Assembly (NCBI RefSeq): GCF_943736975.1
Contig: NZ_CALSFO010000003.1
Location: 310,001-374,000 of the forward strand
Direction: 5' to 3'
DNA: 64,000 nucleotides
Origin: Streptococcus sp. Marseille-Q0941
Lineage (GTDB): Bacteria; Bacillota; Bacilli; Lactobacillales; Streptococcaceae
Positions within the stretch are counted from its first letter, which is position 1; every line of letters starts with the position of its first letter. Position numbers and translations under genes: made by a program. Positions 25,775 to 37,296 of the stretch are shown piece by piece. The notes under the pieces were generated by a model. It was not told where the DNA came from. It saw only the letters and a program-made list of their open reading frames with translations, and searched no databases.

Positions 25775-26525
25775 GGATCTTTGTCAACTGTAGTGGGTTG
25801 AAGAAAAGCTAAGATCTGGAGAGGATGATTGATGTCCTCTCCATTTTTATATTCAGAGCGATAAAAATCCGTTTTTTGAAGTTTTCAAAGTTCCGAAAAC
25901 CAAAGGCATTTCGTTTGATAAGTTTGATGAGATTATTGGTCGCTTCCAATTTGGCGTTAGAATAGGGTAATTGAAGAGCGTTGACAATCTTGTCTTTATC
26001 CTTTAGAAAGGTTTTAAAGACAGTCTCAAAAAGAGGATGAACCTGCTTGAGATTGTCCTCAATGAGTCCGAAAAATTTCTTCGACTCCTTATTCTGGAAG
26101 TGAAATAGTAAGAGTTGATAAAGATTATAGTGGAGTTTCAAGTCTTCTGAGTAGCTCAAAAGCTTGTCTAGAATCTCTTTATTGGTTAGGTGCATACGAA
26201 AAGTAGGGCGATAAAAACGTTTATCGCTGTGTTTACGACTATTCTGTTGTATGAGCTTCCAGTAACATTTAATAGCCTTGTATTCATGAGATTTTCGATC
26301 AAACTGATTCATGATTTGAACACGCATACGACTCATAGCTCGGCTTAAGTGTTGGACAATATGGAAACGATCTTAGCATTCGGGAGTGAAACAGTCTGGG
26401 AGACTGTTTCAGCCTGAGCCTAGAAATCCGAAAGCGAAGCTGTTTAGCTAAGTCATAGTAAGGGCTAAACATATCCATAGTAATGATTTTCAGGTGAGGA
26501 AGTTTAAGTATTTTAAAGAGTTTGA
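25775..26525 (-). mobile_element. Remnant of an ISL3-family insertion sequence (IS1167-like)
   Basis: The right end, GGATCTTTGTCAACTGTAGT at 25775-25794 continuing GGGTTG, resembles the IS1167 terminal repeat as I remember it. Leftward from it run the C-terminal and part of the central transposase coding sequence. The other end and the transposase N-terminus are gone; the sequence stops being IS-like near 26525, where the promoter region of the R-M system begins. Confidence 0.75.
25809..26524 (-). pseudogene. ISL3-family transposase, truncated and frameshifted
   Basis: The intact frame from 26336 down encodes 175 aa of a DDE_Tnp_ISL3 C-terminus (MSRMRVQIMNQF ... LEATNNLIKLIKRNAFGF). Upstream in another frame is KIITMDMFSPYYDLAKQL, containing a catalytic Asp. 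Between them lies about 53 bp of foreign hairpin sequence (26384-26436), and an apparent ten-base deletion after the PNAKI codons. The N-terminal zinc-finger/HTH part is absent. It cannot make an active transposase. Confidence 0.85.
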
Positions 26526-26569
26526 CAATAAATATGGTAAAATAAAGGTATAAATTTTTAATAAGAAGC

Positions 26570-26637
26570 GAGGCTAGCCTCCATTGTTATATTCATAACA
26601 ATGGAGGCTAGCCTCCATTGTTATATTCATAACAATG
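26570..26637. repeat. Two perfect tandem copies of a 34-bp double-palindrome unit before mod
   Basis: Each unit begins GAGGCTAGCCTCC and continues with CATTGTTAT-ATTC-ATAACAATG. The junction makes the 14-bp perfect palindrome GGAGGCTAGCCTCC, and each unit holds a 10-bp-arm hairpin CCATTGTTAT/ATAACAATGG with a 4-base loop. The copies (26570-26603 and 26604-26637) are identical. They lie 33 bp before the mod start, in the likely 5' leader or promoter region. Confidence 0.95.
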
Positions 26638-26670
26638 GAATCCTAAAAGCCTCTCTTTATGAGGATAAAT

Positions 26671-28506
26671 ATGGATAATAACAGACAAAAAGAACTTCTC
26701 GAACTATTAGCTCAGGCACAGGAAGAAGTCATGAACGGCAATGAGGTCTCTACGGAGTTTGCACGTATACTCTTTCCCCCCGCACGAAAAGAATATGAAT
26801 TAACCTACTACGGCAAAGAAGGTGAACAATCTATTATCAGTCAAACTTTTGCCGTGCCTTTGCAAGAAAATCGAAGATTTGGTGAATCTACTGAAAGTGA
26901 TTGGTTAAATAAAATTATTTTCGGCGATAATTTACAAGTCTTAAAAACTCTTGTAGAGATGAGGCATAGAGGTGAACTGAAAAATGCGGATGGTACTGAC
27001 GGCGTGCGCTTGGTTTATATTGATCCACCGTTTGCGACAAAACAAGATTTTTCGAATAAAGATTCTAAAGCTTATTCTGATAAATTAGCTGGTGCAGAAT
27101 TTTTAGAATGGCTTAGAAAACGTCTTATCCTGCTACGAGAAGTGTTAGCTGATGACGGATCTATTTACGTACACTTGGATTGGCACAAGGCACATTACGT
27201 TAAAGTCTTGATGGATGAGATTTTTGGAGAGGGAAATTTTTGTAATGAGATAGTTTGGTATTATAGACGATGGAATATTGCAGGAAAATATTTTGCTCGA
27301 AATCATGATACTATATTTTGGTATACAAAAAATAAAGGAAATCATGTTTTTAACCAGATGTATATTCCTAAATCAGAAAAATCTTCTGCTCAGGGGAAGG
27401 CTTGGAAAAGCGTTATTGGAGAAGACGGCAAACGACGGTCAATTCAAACAGATGAAAAGACCAAGGGTGTTCCTATGCCTGATACTTGGGAAATTTCAAT
27501 GATTAACCCAGTTGCCAAAGAGAGAATTGGATACCCTACTCAAAAACCAGAGAAATTGCTTGAACGAATTATTAAATCATCATCAAATAATGGAGATTTA
27601 ATTCTCGATTGTTTTGGAGGTTCGGGAACGACTGCGGCAGTGGCAGAGAAGTTGGGTAGACGATGGATTACTGTAGATGCAGGGAAGTTATCTATTTATA
27701 CTATTCAAAAAAGAATATTAGGAAATGAATCACATAAACCTTTTGCAGTTTATGATGCAGGTCTGTATGATAATGAAAAACTAAATGATTTTGATAGTAC
27801 ACAGTGGAAACAGTTTGCCATGGCTTTATACAATGTTCAACCTACTTATCAGTCAATCAAAGGACTTTCTTTTGATGGGATGAAAGATGGTTCTCTAGTT
27901 AAAGTTTATTCCCTTAATGAATTAAATGGAATGGGAGCAAAAATATCAGAAGATACTTTGGAACAGATTTATTCTCGCTTAGGTTCAGCTGCCCCTAATG
28001 AGATATTCATTATTGCTCCGCAAGGGAAATTTACTTTTGCAGTAGATGAGTATGATAATGACGGTGAGTGGAATACAATATTTAATATTCTTCGTGTTCC
28101 ATATTCAATGTACCAAAAATTTACTGAGAATTTCAAAGGTACTTTACAGGCAGACGATACTGACTCGGTAAATGCGGTTGTTGATGCTTACGGATTTGAT
28201 TTTATGCGAAAACCCAAAGTTGATTTTGAAATTATTGGAGAAATACTAAGGGTTAATTCTTTTGAATCATTTTCTAGATTGAAAGGCAAAGAAAATATAA
28301 GTGGTTTTGAGGCGTTCTCAATGCTTTTAGTTGATTTAACGTATGATAATAAAGCCTTCAATGTGGATAAAGTATATTACCATAAAGATTTCGATGAAAA
28401 TCAATCTATAATATTTGATGAAAGTCAAATTGATGGTCAAGCGATGTTTATATTTGTAGATAAATTTGGAAATGAGTTTGTAACAACGAGGGGAGAAATG
28501 GCATAA
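26671..28506 (+). CDS. mod: Type III-like restriction-modification system, adenine DNA methyltransferase (Mod)
   Basis: A 611-aa beta-class N6-adenine methyltransferase. Catalytic motif IV, IDPPF, has Asp118, and the SAM motif DCFGGSGTT is at 313-321, so the order IV-TRD-I of beta-class enzymes is seen. The target-recognition segment between them (about 175-285) is short. ATG 26671 follows GAGGA; an upstream in-frame ATG at 26659 overlaps that site and is less likely. The stop overlaps res in TAATG. Lower GC than the flanking core genes and adjacent IS debris point to acquisition. Confidence 0.9.
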   Translation: MDNNRQKELLELLAQAQEEVMNGNEVSTEFARILFPPARKEYELTYYGKEGEQSIISQTFAVPLQENRRFGESTESDWLNKIIFGDNLQVLKTLVEMRHRGELKNADGTDGVRLVYIDPPFATKQDFSNKDSKAYSDKLAGAEFLEWLRKRLILLREVLADDGSIYVHLDWHKAHYVKVLMDEIFGEGNFCNEIVWYYRRWNIAGKYFARNHDTIFWYTKNKGNHVFNQMYIPKSEKSSAQGKAWKSVIGEDGKRRSIQTDEKTKGVPMPDTWEISMINPVAKERIGYPTQKPEKLLERIIKSSSNNGDLILDCFGGSGTTAAVAEKLGRRWITVDAGKLSIYTIQKRILGNESHKPFAVYDAGLYDNEKLNDFDSTQWKQFAMALYNVQPTYQSIKGLSFDGMKDGSLVKVYSLNELNGMGAKISEDTLEQIYSRLGSAAPNEIFIIAPQGKFTFAVDEYDNDGEWNTIFNILRVPYSMYQKFTENFKGTLQADDTDSVNAVVDAYGFDFMRKPKVDFEIIGEILRVNSFESFSRLKGKENISGFEAFSMLLVDLTYDNKAFNVDKVYYHKDFDENQSIIFDESQIDGQAMFIFVDKFGNEFVTTRGEMA

Positions 28507-31043
28507 TGGAATATAAAGATAGTGATTTAGTCTTAGAAGTTAGTAAAAACGTAAACCCTGTAGTTTGGGACGAAGGATTTTTTCAAAATTTCTTTGATAT
28601 GCTATTTGGAAAAAGAAACTATCAGAAAGAAGCAGCTGAAACTGCTTTACGTTTTCTCAACTCTGGTGAATATAAAGATATAACAGCATTAGCAAAAGAA
28701 AATTTTGAAAAGAATCAAGTCATAAGAGCAAGATGGAACAATGATTTTAATTTGATGCAAGATGATTTAGATTTATCTGACAAGCTGTCAGCAACCTTAG
28801 ATTTAGCTACAGGAACAGGGAAGTCATATGTTATGTTTGCGATAGCGCTTGTTATGCTTGCCACAAAAAAAGTTTCTCGAGTTCTGGTATTAGTTCCTAG
28901 CGTAACCATTGAAAATGAGCTGACTCAAAAATTTAAAAACCTTCTAGGAAATTTACAACTTCTTAAAACTCTAGGAGATAATTTTGTACCACCTCAAATT
29001 TTAAATGGCGATAGTACACTTGTGGAAAATTCCATTGCTGTTGAAAATCGAAATGCTATTTATAAAGCTCAAGCAACTAGAAATTCTATAGTTGATAGTT
29101 TAAAGGGAAATGGCGAAAATACACTTATATTGAATGATGAAGTTCACCATGTTTATTATTCTGAATCGAATGAGTGGAGAAGCTTTATTGAAGATGAAAG
29201 TAGTAATAATATCAATTTCAAATATGTTATTGGCGTAACAGGAACAGCCTATAAAGGAAAGAATAAAAGTGGGAATGACTACTTTTCAAATGTTATCTAT
29301 CGTTTCTCTCTTCGTGATGCAATAGAACAGGGGTTTGTTAAGGATATAGAATACATTTCAAAAGAAGATATTCCAAAAGATAAGGACGAGAGATGGCAAG
29401 TAATTTTGAATTCTCATAACCAAATTGCATCGCAAGTTCCTAAAGAACTTGGTATTAAGCCCATTACAATTATTGTGACGTCCAAACAGAATCTTGCTGA
29501 TAGTAAAGCGAAAGCTTTTAAAAAATTTTTACAAACACAAAGAAAGCTGACTGATGCAGAAGTTAATGACATAGTTCTTTCAGTTCATAGTGGACAGAAA
29601 GCAGCTATTGATAGAATGAAACTGTCTAAAGTTAATGAAAAAGGTAATCCAGTGGAATTTATCTTTAGTGTTTCAATGCTTACTGAAGGTTGGGATGTTA
29701 AGCGTGTATTTCAGATTGTTCCAGATGACGAAAGAGCATTTAACTCAAAACTTTTGATTGCTCAAGTTCTTGGAAGAGGTTTGCGTATTCCAGAGGGGTG
29801 GAATACTAGCAAGTGGGGTGCCCCGACAGTGACAGTTTTTAACCATGAAAAATGGTCTGCCAATGTAGAGGCACTTGTAAATGAGGTTCTGGAGATTAGA
29901 CAGCGAATCACTTTGTCTGTTAATAAAGAATCAAATTATAATTTCAGTTTGACGAATGTAAAATATTCTTCAAAAACTGACACTAAAGATTATCCTAAAA
30001 TGGGTACATATAATTTATGGGAAAATGGTGTTAATTTACCAACAGATGATAAATTTGGGAAGAGTACTATTACCCTAACAGATATTAAGACAAAATCAGA
30101 TAGAAACTTCCAAACAACTTACGAGCATGAGCAGATTACAGTAAAAGAAATGGCGAATATTTTGTATAGCCGATTCGAGGATTTGGAAGACAGTGAGTAT
30201 GCACAAGAATATCAGAACTTATGGTCAGTTCCAAAAATAAAAGCCATGATTGAAGAATCGTTGAAAAAAAGTGGAAATACTCATATTACAAAAAGTCTTA
30301 AGAATAAATTTTTGTCGTCTATGAATGTTATTTTTAGGGATGGTTCAAAAGTAGTTAGTTACGACATTGAGCCGCAAGAATATTTTATCGTTTTAACTGT
30401 TAACTTACCTAAAAATACTTCTGAAATAAGTGGATTTAGAATGAATAAAGTTCTTTTTTACGGCTCAGATTTGGAATCTAGTCTTTCATCTGATAAAGCT
30501 AGTTTAGATACTTTCCGAGAACTAACAGACACATCAAATGGATATAAAGCGAAGAAAATTGAGAATAAATACAATTTTAAAACTCCTCAATTTGGGATTG
30601 TAACAACAGGCAATCCTGAGAAAGAATTTTTAACTAAGCTCACTACTGATGAAGAAGTTATCAAAAGTATTGATTCGTTCATAAAATCCGATGACATGAG
30701 TTTTTACAGTATTGACTATTCTTGGCAAAAAGGTACCCACCATAAGAATGGACAATTTAATCCAGACTGGTTTATTAAACAAGGTGATAATATTATTGCT
30801 GTAGAAATTAAAGATAATTCACAAATTTCTGAACCAGATTCAGAGAATATTGGGAAAAACAAAGCAGCGATTAAACATTTTAATTTTATAAATGAAAAGC
30901 ATGAATCAGAAGGTAATTTGACTAGATATAAATTTACATTTTTGACACCTAAAGATTTTGATATATTCTTTAAGAAACTCTCTGAGAAAGATATAATGAA
31001 TTTCAAGAGTCAATTAGATGTTAAATTAGCTGATTCTAAATAA
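28506..31043 (+). CDS. res: Type III-like restriction subunit (Res): SF2 helicase fused to PD-(D/E)XK nuclease
   Basis: An 845-aa restriction subunit. Walker A ATGTGKS is at 101-107, the DEAH-like box DEVHH at 211-215, and helicase motif VI (VLGRGLRIP) near 420. A C-terminal nuclease core has Pro753-Asp754 and Glu767-Ile-Lys769 (PD...EIK). Type III Res needs Mod for target recognition, ATP for translocation or signalling, and two sites for cutting. It is slightly shorter than the classical EcoP1I/EcoP15I subunits (about 970 aa). All key motifs look intact, so the system may be active. Confidence 0.88.
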   Translation: MEYKDSDLVLEVSKNVNPVVWDEGFFQNFFDMLFGKRNYQKEAAETALRFLNSGEYKDITALAKENFEKNQVIRARWNNDFNLMQDDLDLSDKLSATLDLATGTGKSYVMFAIALVMLATKKVSRVLVLVPSVTIENELTQKFKNLLGNLQLLKTLGDNFVPPQILNGDSTLVENSIAVENRNAIYKAQATRNSIVDSLKGNGENTLILNDEVHHVYYSESNEWRSFIEDESSNNINFKYVIGVTGTAYKGKNKSGNDYFSNVIYRFSLRDAIEQGFVKDIEYISKEDIPKDKDERWQVILNSHNQIASQVPKELGIKPITIIVTSKQNLADSKAKAFKKFLQTQRKLTDAEVNDIVLSVHSGQKAAIDRMKLSKVNEKGNPVEFIFSVSMLTEGWDVKRVFQIVPDDERAFNSKLLIAQVLGRGLRIPEGWNTSKWGAPTVTVFNHEKWSANVEALVNEVLEIRQRITLSVNKESNYNFSLTNVKYSSKTDTKDYPKMGTYNLWENGVNLPTDDKFGKSTITLTDIKTKSDRNFQTTYEHEQITVKEMANILYSRFEDLEDSEYAQEYQNLWSVPKIKAMIEESLKKSGNTHITKSLKNKFLSSMNVIFRDGSKVVSYDIEPQEYFIVLTVNLPKNTSEISGFRMNKVLFYGSDLESSLSSDKASLDTFRELTDTSNGYKAKKIENKYNFKTPQFGIVTTGNPEKEFLTKLTTDEEVIKSIDSFIKSDDMSFYSIDYSWQKGTHHKNGQFNPDWFIKQGDNIIAVEIKDNSQISEPDSENIGKNKAAIKHFNFINEKHESEGNLTRYKFTFLTPKDFDIFFKKLSEKDIMNFKSQLDVKLADSK

Positions 31044-31080
31044 TTTTTTACTAAAAATCTATCTTTTTCGGAAACACATA

Positions 31081-31112
31081 AATGACAGTAGAAAATCTGC
31101 TGTCATTTTTTG
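31081..31112 (+). terminator. Terminator after res
   Basis: ATGACAG ... CTGTCAT stem (inner AGA/TCT pairing possible) followed by six T. Confidence 0.85.
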
Positions 31113-31269
31113 CTGTTCAGAAACTAAAAAACTTCCCTTAGAATAGTCCAAGAGAAGCTGTAAGTCATTACAATTTTTTACAACTATTTGTATAAGATAT
31201 GGTAAATTTTTGGTAAGTTTTGCCATTCACACTCATAAAATCTTGATATAACAACGTTTTTGAGCTGTC

Positions 31270-32769
<1,500 letters not shown>

Positions 32770-32865
32770 CTAATTTTAATCAATTCTGAAATAATAAATC
32801 AATTTTTCACGATACTCCATTTTATCATAAATAGTCAAGAAATTCACGGATATTCTATAAAAACT

Positions 32866-32895
32866 AAAAAGAACTTGACCATTTATATCAAGTTC
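32866..32895 (-). terminator. Terminator of the leftward operon ending in the phosphatase gene
   Basis: GAACTTGA/TCAAGTTC stem read on the minus strand, followed by CTTTTTAGTTTTT. It overlaps the stop codon of the histidine phosphatase gene. Confidence 0.8.
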
Positions 32896-33520
32896 AATTA
32901 TTTTTCTGATAAGAAGTATCGTTCCAAGTCTTTAGAGTAAATGTTTCAAAGTCATCAGTTTCTATAATCGTCAGACTAGCATTAGATAAACCTCCATCTT
33001 TACGAAGCAGAGCTTCCTGATAGCCTATCAATGTACGAAGACTAGCAGTAAGGTTGGCTCCGTGACCGACAAGTAAAATTTGTTCAGCCTTAGAATTTTT
33101 TAAAGATTTGATAAACTGAATGGTCCGCTTCGTAGTACTGTAAAGGGATTCCGCTTCAAACATCCTCGTATCAAACTTGGCTAAGTTAGTTTTGAAAGCC
33201 TGAATTTGTTGGGGATAGATAGCATTTAAAGTAGCAATTTTTAAGCCTTCTAACTTGCCTAGATGCCATTCTCTAAGTTCAGGAACACTTTCTAATGGAC
33301 AAGGATGTATCAGTTGACTTTGGATGATTTCAGCTGATTTTACGGCTCTTGGTAAATCACTCGAATAGATCTTGTCAAAAGGGATATCTTTCAGATATTG
33401 GCCGAGTTTCTTTAAGGTATCAATGGACTCCGGAAGAAGTGGAGAATCACCGCCAGCGCCTTGAAAACGACCTTCTAGATTCCAGACTGTTCGACCATGG
33501 CGGACAAAGTATAGTTTCAT
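32894..33520 (-). CDS. Histidine phosphatase superfamily protein (phosphoglycerate mutase-like)
   Basis: A 208-aa protein with the N-terminal catalytic RHG motif at residues 7-9 (YFVRHGRTVWN; His8 forms the phosphohistidine) and a second histidine in LLVGHGANL near 155. SSDLPRAVKSAEI near 60 is the typical second arginine region. Family members range from cofactor-dependent mutases to broad phosphatases; the substrate cannot be assigned. The start overlaps the stop of the YbaK-like gene by four bases. Confidence 0.85.
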   Translation of the reverse strand: MKLYFVRHGRTVWNLEGRFQGAGGDSPLLPESIDTLKKLGQYLKDIPFDKIYSSDLPRAVKSAEIIQSQLIHPCPLESVPELREWHLGKLEGLKIATLNAIYPQQIQAFKTNLAKFDTRMFEAESLYSTTKRTIQFIKSLKNSKAEQILLVGHGANLTASLRTLIGYQEALLRKDGGLSNASLTIIETDDFETFTLKTWNDTSYQKNN

Positions 33521-34002
33521 GAGTTATTTTCCTCCAAGATATCTACAAAGCTCGCTTTTACAAAGTGTGCCAAATCTTTTGGAGAGATGATAATACTGTG
33601 TCCGACTTCACCAGCTGAGACAATCATTTTTTCTAATTCTAAAGCAGTTTCATCAATATAGATAGGATAGTTATGTTTTTGACGAATGCCAACAGGATTA
33701 TTAGCACCGTGGATATATCCAGTTGTTTTTTCCAAATCCTTTTGCGGAATCATGGAAACTTTTTTATTCCCAGAAATTTTTGCTAATTTCTTTTCAGAAA
33801 GATGTTCTGTTATGGGTACAATTCCTATAACTGGACCAGTTTTATCTCCTAATAGAGCTAAGGTTTTAAAGATATGATTTCTCTCGTAATCAGAAGGAAG
33901 TTCTCCCTCTAAAGCATTGATTTGAATGCATTGGTGTTCAATACCTGACTTAGTCAAAATTTGTTCAACTAAGGTTTTTTTTACTTTAACTTTCTTAGCC
34001 AT
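33517..34002 (-). CDS. ybaK: YbaK/EbsC-type aminoacyl-tRNA (Cys-tRNA-Pro) deacylase
   Basis: A 161-aa trans-editing domain protein of the YbaK/ProX fold that hydrolyses mischarged Cys-tRNA-Pro. The catalytic lysine-type stretch (NHIFKTLALLG, about 42-52) and GANNPVGIRQKH near 95 are present. It overlaps the DUF368 gene by one base and the histidine phosphatase gene by four, so the three form one transcript. Confidence 0.88.
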   Translation of the reverse strand: MAKKVKVKKTLVEQILTKSGIEHQCIQINALEGELPSDYERNHIFKTLALLGDKTGPVIGIVPITEHLSEKKLAKISGNKKVSMIPQKDLEKTTGYIHGANNPVGIRQKHNYPIYIDETALELEKMIVSAGEVGHSIIISPKDLAHFVKASFVDILEENNS

Positions 34003-34844
34003 TATTTGTATTTATCCTCCAATTGGCTCATCCAAATACCTAACCAGATACCAAGTGCAAAGAAGAAGGCAATGATGACATAAGACACAAGAGATAAACC
34101 ACTGTAGTTGATACTTTCAGCGCTACCTGCATTAGGAATCAATATCAAGAGAGTACTTGAAAGAACGATTGCAATGATGAAGTGATAAACTCGAGAGTGG
34201 TAAACTCTAAGAGCGTAATCCATAAATTTTGAAAAAATGACAAGAGTAGCAAGAGCTCCTATTCCTATAGGAAGGAAGGTTCCAAATAAATCAAAAGTCT
34301 TAAATCCAGTTAACATAGGAGTATAAAGACCCAAAATCAAAAGTAGATTTGAGGGACTTAAACCTGGAACTAAGACGCCTAGAGCCAGTAAAGCACCAGC
34401 CAAGATGAAGCTAGTAAAGTTTGCGCTGAGTGTACCCACAACAAAGTTTAAAGCGTAAAGCCCAAATCCAGAAACAATAAAGGTCACCCAAAACCAGATG
34501 AGATCGATTTTGTCTCTTTCCGAATCTTGAGTTGCTTCCTTTACAAGACTAGGAACTGTTCCAATAATGGCACCAGCGAAACTCCATAAAACATAAACCT
34601 GATAATGCTCAAGGAGGTACTCAATTGGATAAGAAAAAAGTCCAATTCCGAGCAACATACCAATAGCAACAGGTAAGAAATAAAGGATATCTTCTTTTAG
34701 GTTTTTAAATGGGTGGGCAAGGAAACGAATCATTCTTTCGTAGATCCCTAAAATAGCTGCTAGAACACCACCAGAAATACCTGGTAAAATAAAACCAAGC
34801 GCGATAACAATCCCTTTAATGATTTTTGAAATCCATGATAACAT
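34002..34844 (-). CDS. popT: DUF368/PopT family polytopic membrane protein (polyprenyl-phosphate transporter)
   Basis: A 280-aa protein with about eight to nine hydrophobic segments. It shows the family hallmark GFILPGISGGVLAAILG near residues 17-33 and an internal echo LALGVLVPGLSPSNLLLILG near 157-176, i.e. two inverted PG-containing half-repeats. DUF368 proteins were recently shown to return undecaprenyl phosphate across the membrane for wall polymer synthesis. That fits the nearby cell-envelope genes but is knowledge of the family, not visible here. It heads the leftward operon with ybaK. Confidence 0.82.
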   Translation of the reverse strand: MLSWISKIIKGIVIALGFILPGISGGVLAAILGIYERMIRFLAHPFKNLKEDILYFLPVAIGMLLGIGLFSYPIEYLLEHYQVYVLWSFAGAIIGTVPSLVKEATQDSERDKIDLIWFWVTFIVSGFGLYALNFVVGTLSANFTSFILAGALLALGVLVPGLSPSNLLLILGLYTPMLTGFKTFDLFGTFLPIGIGALATLVIFSKFMDYALRVYHSRVYHFIIAIVLSSTLLILIPNAGSAESINYSGLSLVSYVIIAFFFALGIWLGIWMSQLEDKYK

Positions 34845-34909
34845 AAACTCTCTCCGTATTTATTCTCTAAAATTCTCTTCTAGTATTATATCACAAAGTA
34901 AGAGAAATA

Positions 34910-34942
34910 AAAAAGCAAGCAGAAGGAATATCTTGCTTGCTG
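34910..34942 (-). terminator. Terminator of the GH25 gene
   Basis: Minus-strand AGCAAGCAAGATA ... GCTTGCTTTTTTA stem (plus arms AGCAAGC at 34914-34920 and GCTTGCT at 34935-34941) followed by a T run. Confidence 0.8.
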
Positions 34943-34949
34943 AATGAAA

Positions 34950-35750
34950 TTAAGGTTTTAAGAATAGTTTTCTAAAGGTTTCTTCCTTATCTTTTGATAA
35001 AGATATAAGATTTAGGTCTAGATGATGTTCAAATCCTACCAGTTTCCCTTTTGATGTGTATTGATGAAGATCATAGTCAAGGTCTGTATTTGGTGAACTT
35101 TCAAAGTAACCTGAGTCAAGTCCATAGGATGGAATCCAAATGGCTGAAAACTTATCTGTACTGATGCTATGTTCTTCCATGAAGTAAACACCAATGTAGA
35201 TACCAATATTTTTTGCACCAAGTGATTCTAATTTAGCACGGAATGCCTCAACTCCTTGGTTCATATCTGACATTGTTTTTTCCTCAACGTCTAACCAATA
35301 GTAACTTGGGTTGTACGGCGAAGCTGAATTATAAAATGATTCAGCTGCTTTTTCCATATCCTCTACACTTTTACCAGATATATAGGCATAGACAGCAACT
35401 GGAACATTTCTTTTTTGAAATTCGGCAATATGACTTTTATAAGCTTTATCAATACCGTTTGTATAAGATGCATCGTTCTCAGTAGTAATCTGACTTCCTC
35501 CATGGACTCGAACAATAACACCAGATATATTTTGAGATAAAATATCATAATTGATTTCTGATGGCCTCTGCCAACCAGAGATATCGATGATGGGCTTATC
35601 CAAGTTATGTAGAGCTTGTGTTTCTATTTGAACTAGATTTTGTTTGGTTTTTACAGGATGTTCTTCGAATTGTGGACGATTGAGAATCAAGAGTCCTATA
35701 AAAGCAGCAAATATAATAACTATAAAAGCTGGACGAATTTTTTTTCTCAT
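34950..35750 (-). CDS. Membrane-anchored GH25 muramidase (lysozyme family)
   Basis: A 266-aa protein with an N-terminal transmembrane anchor (about residues 8-25) and a glycoside hydrolase family 25 barrel. Seen: the opening IDISGWQRPSEINYD near 56 with the first catalytic acidic region, IVRVHGG, and YYWLDVEEKTMSDM near 155 with the DxE pair. The ending lacks choline-binding repeats, so it is not LytC. It would act on peptidoglycan from the outer membrane face. A terminator sits just after the stop. Confidence 0.85.
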   Translation of the reverse strand: MRKKIRPAFIVIIFAAFIGLLILNRPQFEEHPVKTKQNLVQIETQALHNLDKPIIDISGWQRPSEINYDILSQNISGVIVRVHGGSQITTENDASYTNGIDKAYKSHIAEFQKRNVPVAVYAYISGKSVEDMEKAAESFYNSASPYNPSYYWLDVEEKTMSDMNQGVEAFRAKLESLGAKNIGIYIGVYFMEEHSISTDKFSAIWIPSYGLDSGYFESSPNTDLDYDLHQYTSKGKLVGFEHHLDLNLISLSKDKEETFRKLFLKP

Positions 35751-35845
35751 ACTCCTATAGTTTATCGTAATTTGCGAAAAAAATCAAAAAATTTACTCAA
35801 AATAGGGCAGTGACAGTCATTAGAGTGGTCTTGAGTTCAACAAAT

Positions 35846-37287
<1,442 letters not shown>

Positions 37288-37296
37288 GAGCTTACG

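Noticed and set aside
26384..26436. CRISPR-like or terminator function for the hairpin in the transposase remnant
   Set aside because: It is a single copy in this window with no spacer pattern and no T tract, so neither function is supported.
26521..26554. TTGACA (26522-26527) with TAAAAT (26538) or TATAAA (26549) as the mod promoter
   Set aside because: Spacings are 10 and 21 bp, neither acceptable. A promoter probably exists here, but I cannot define its boxes.
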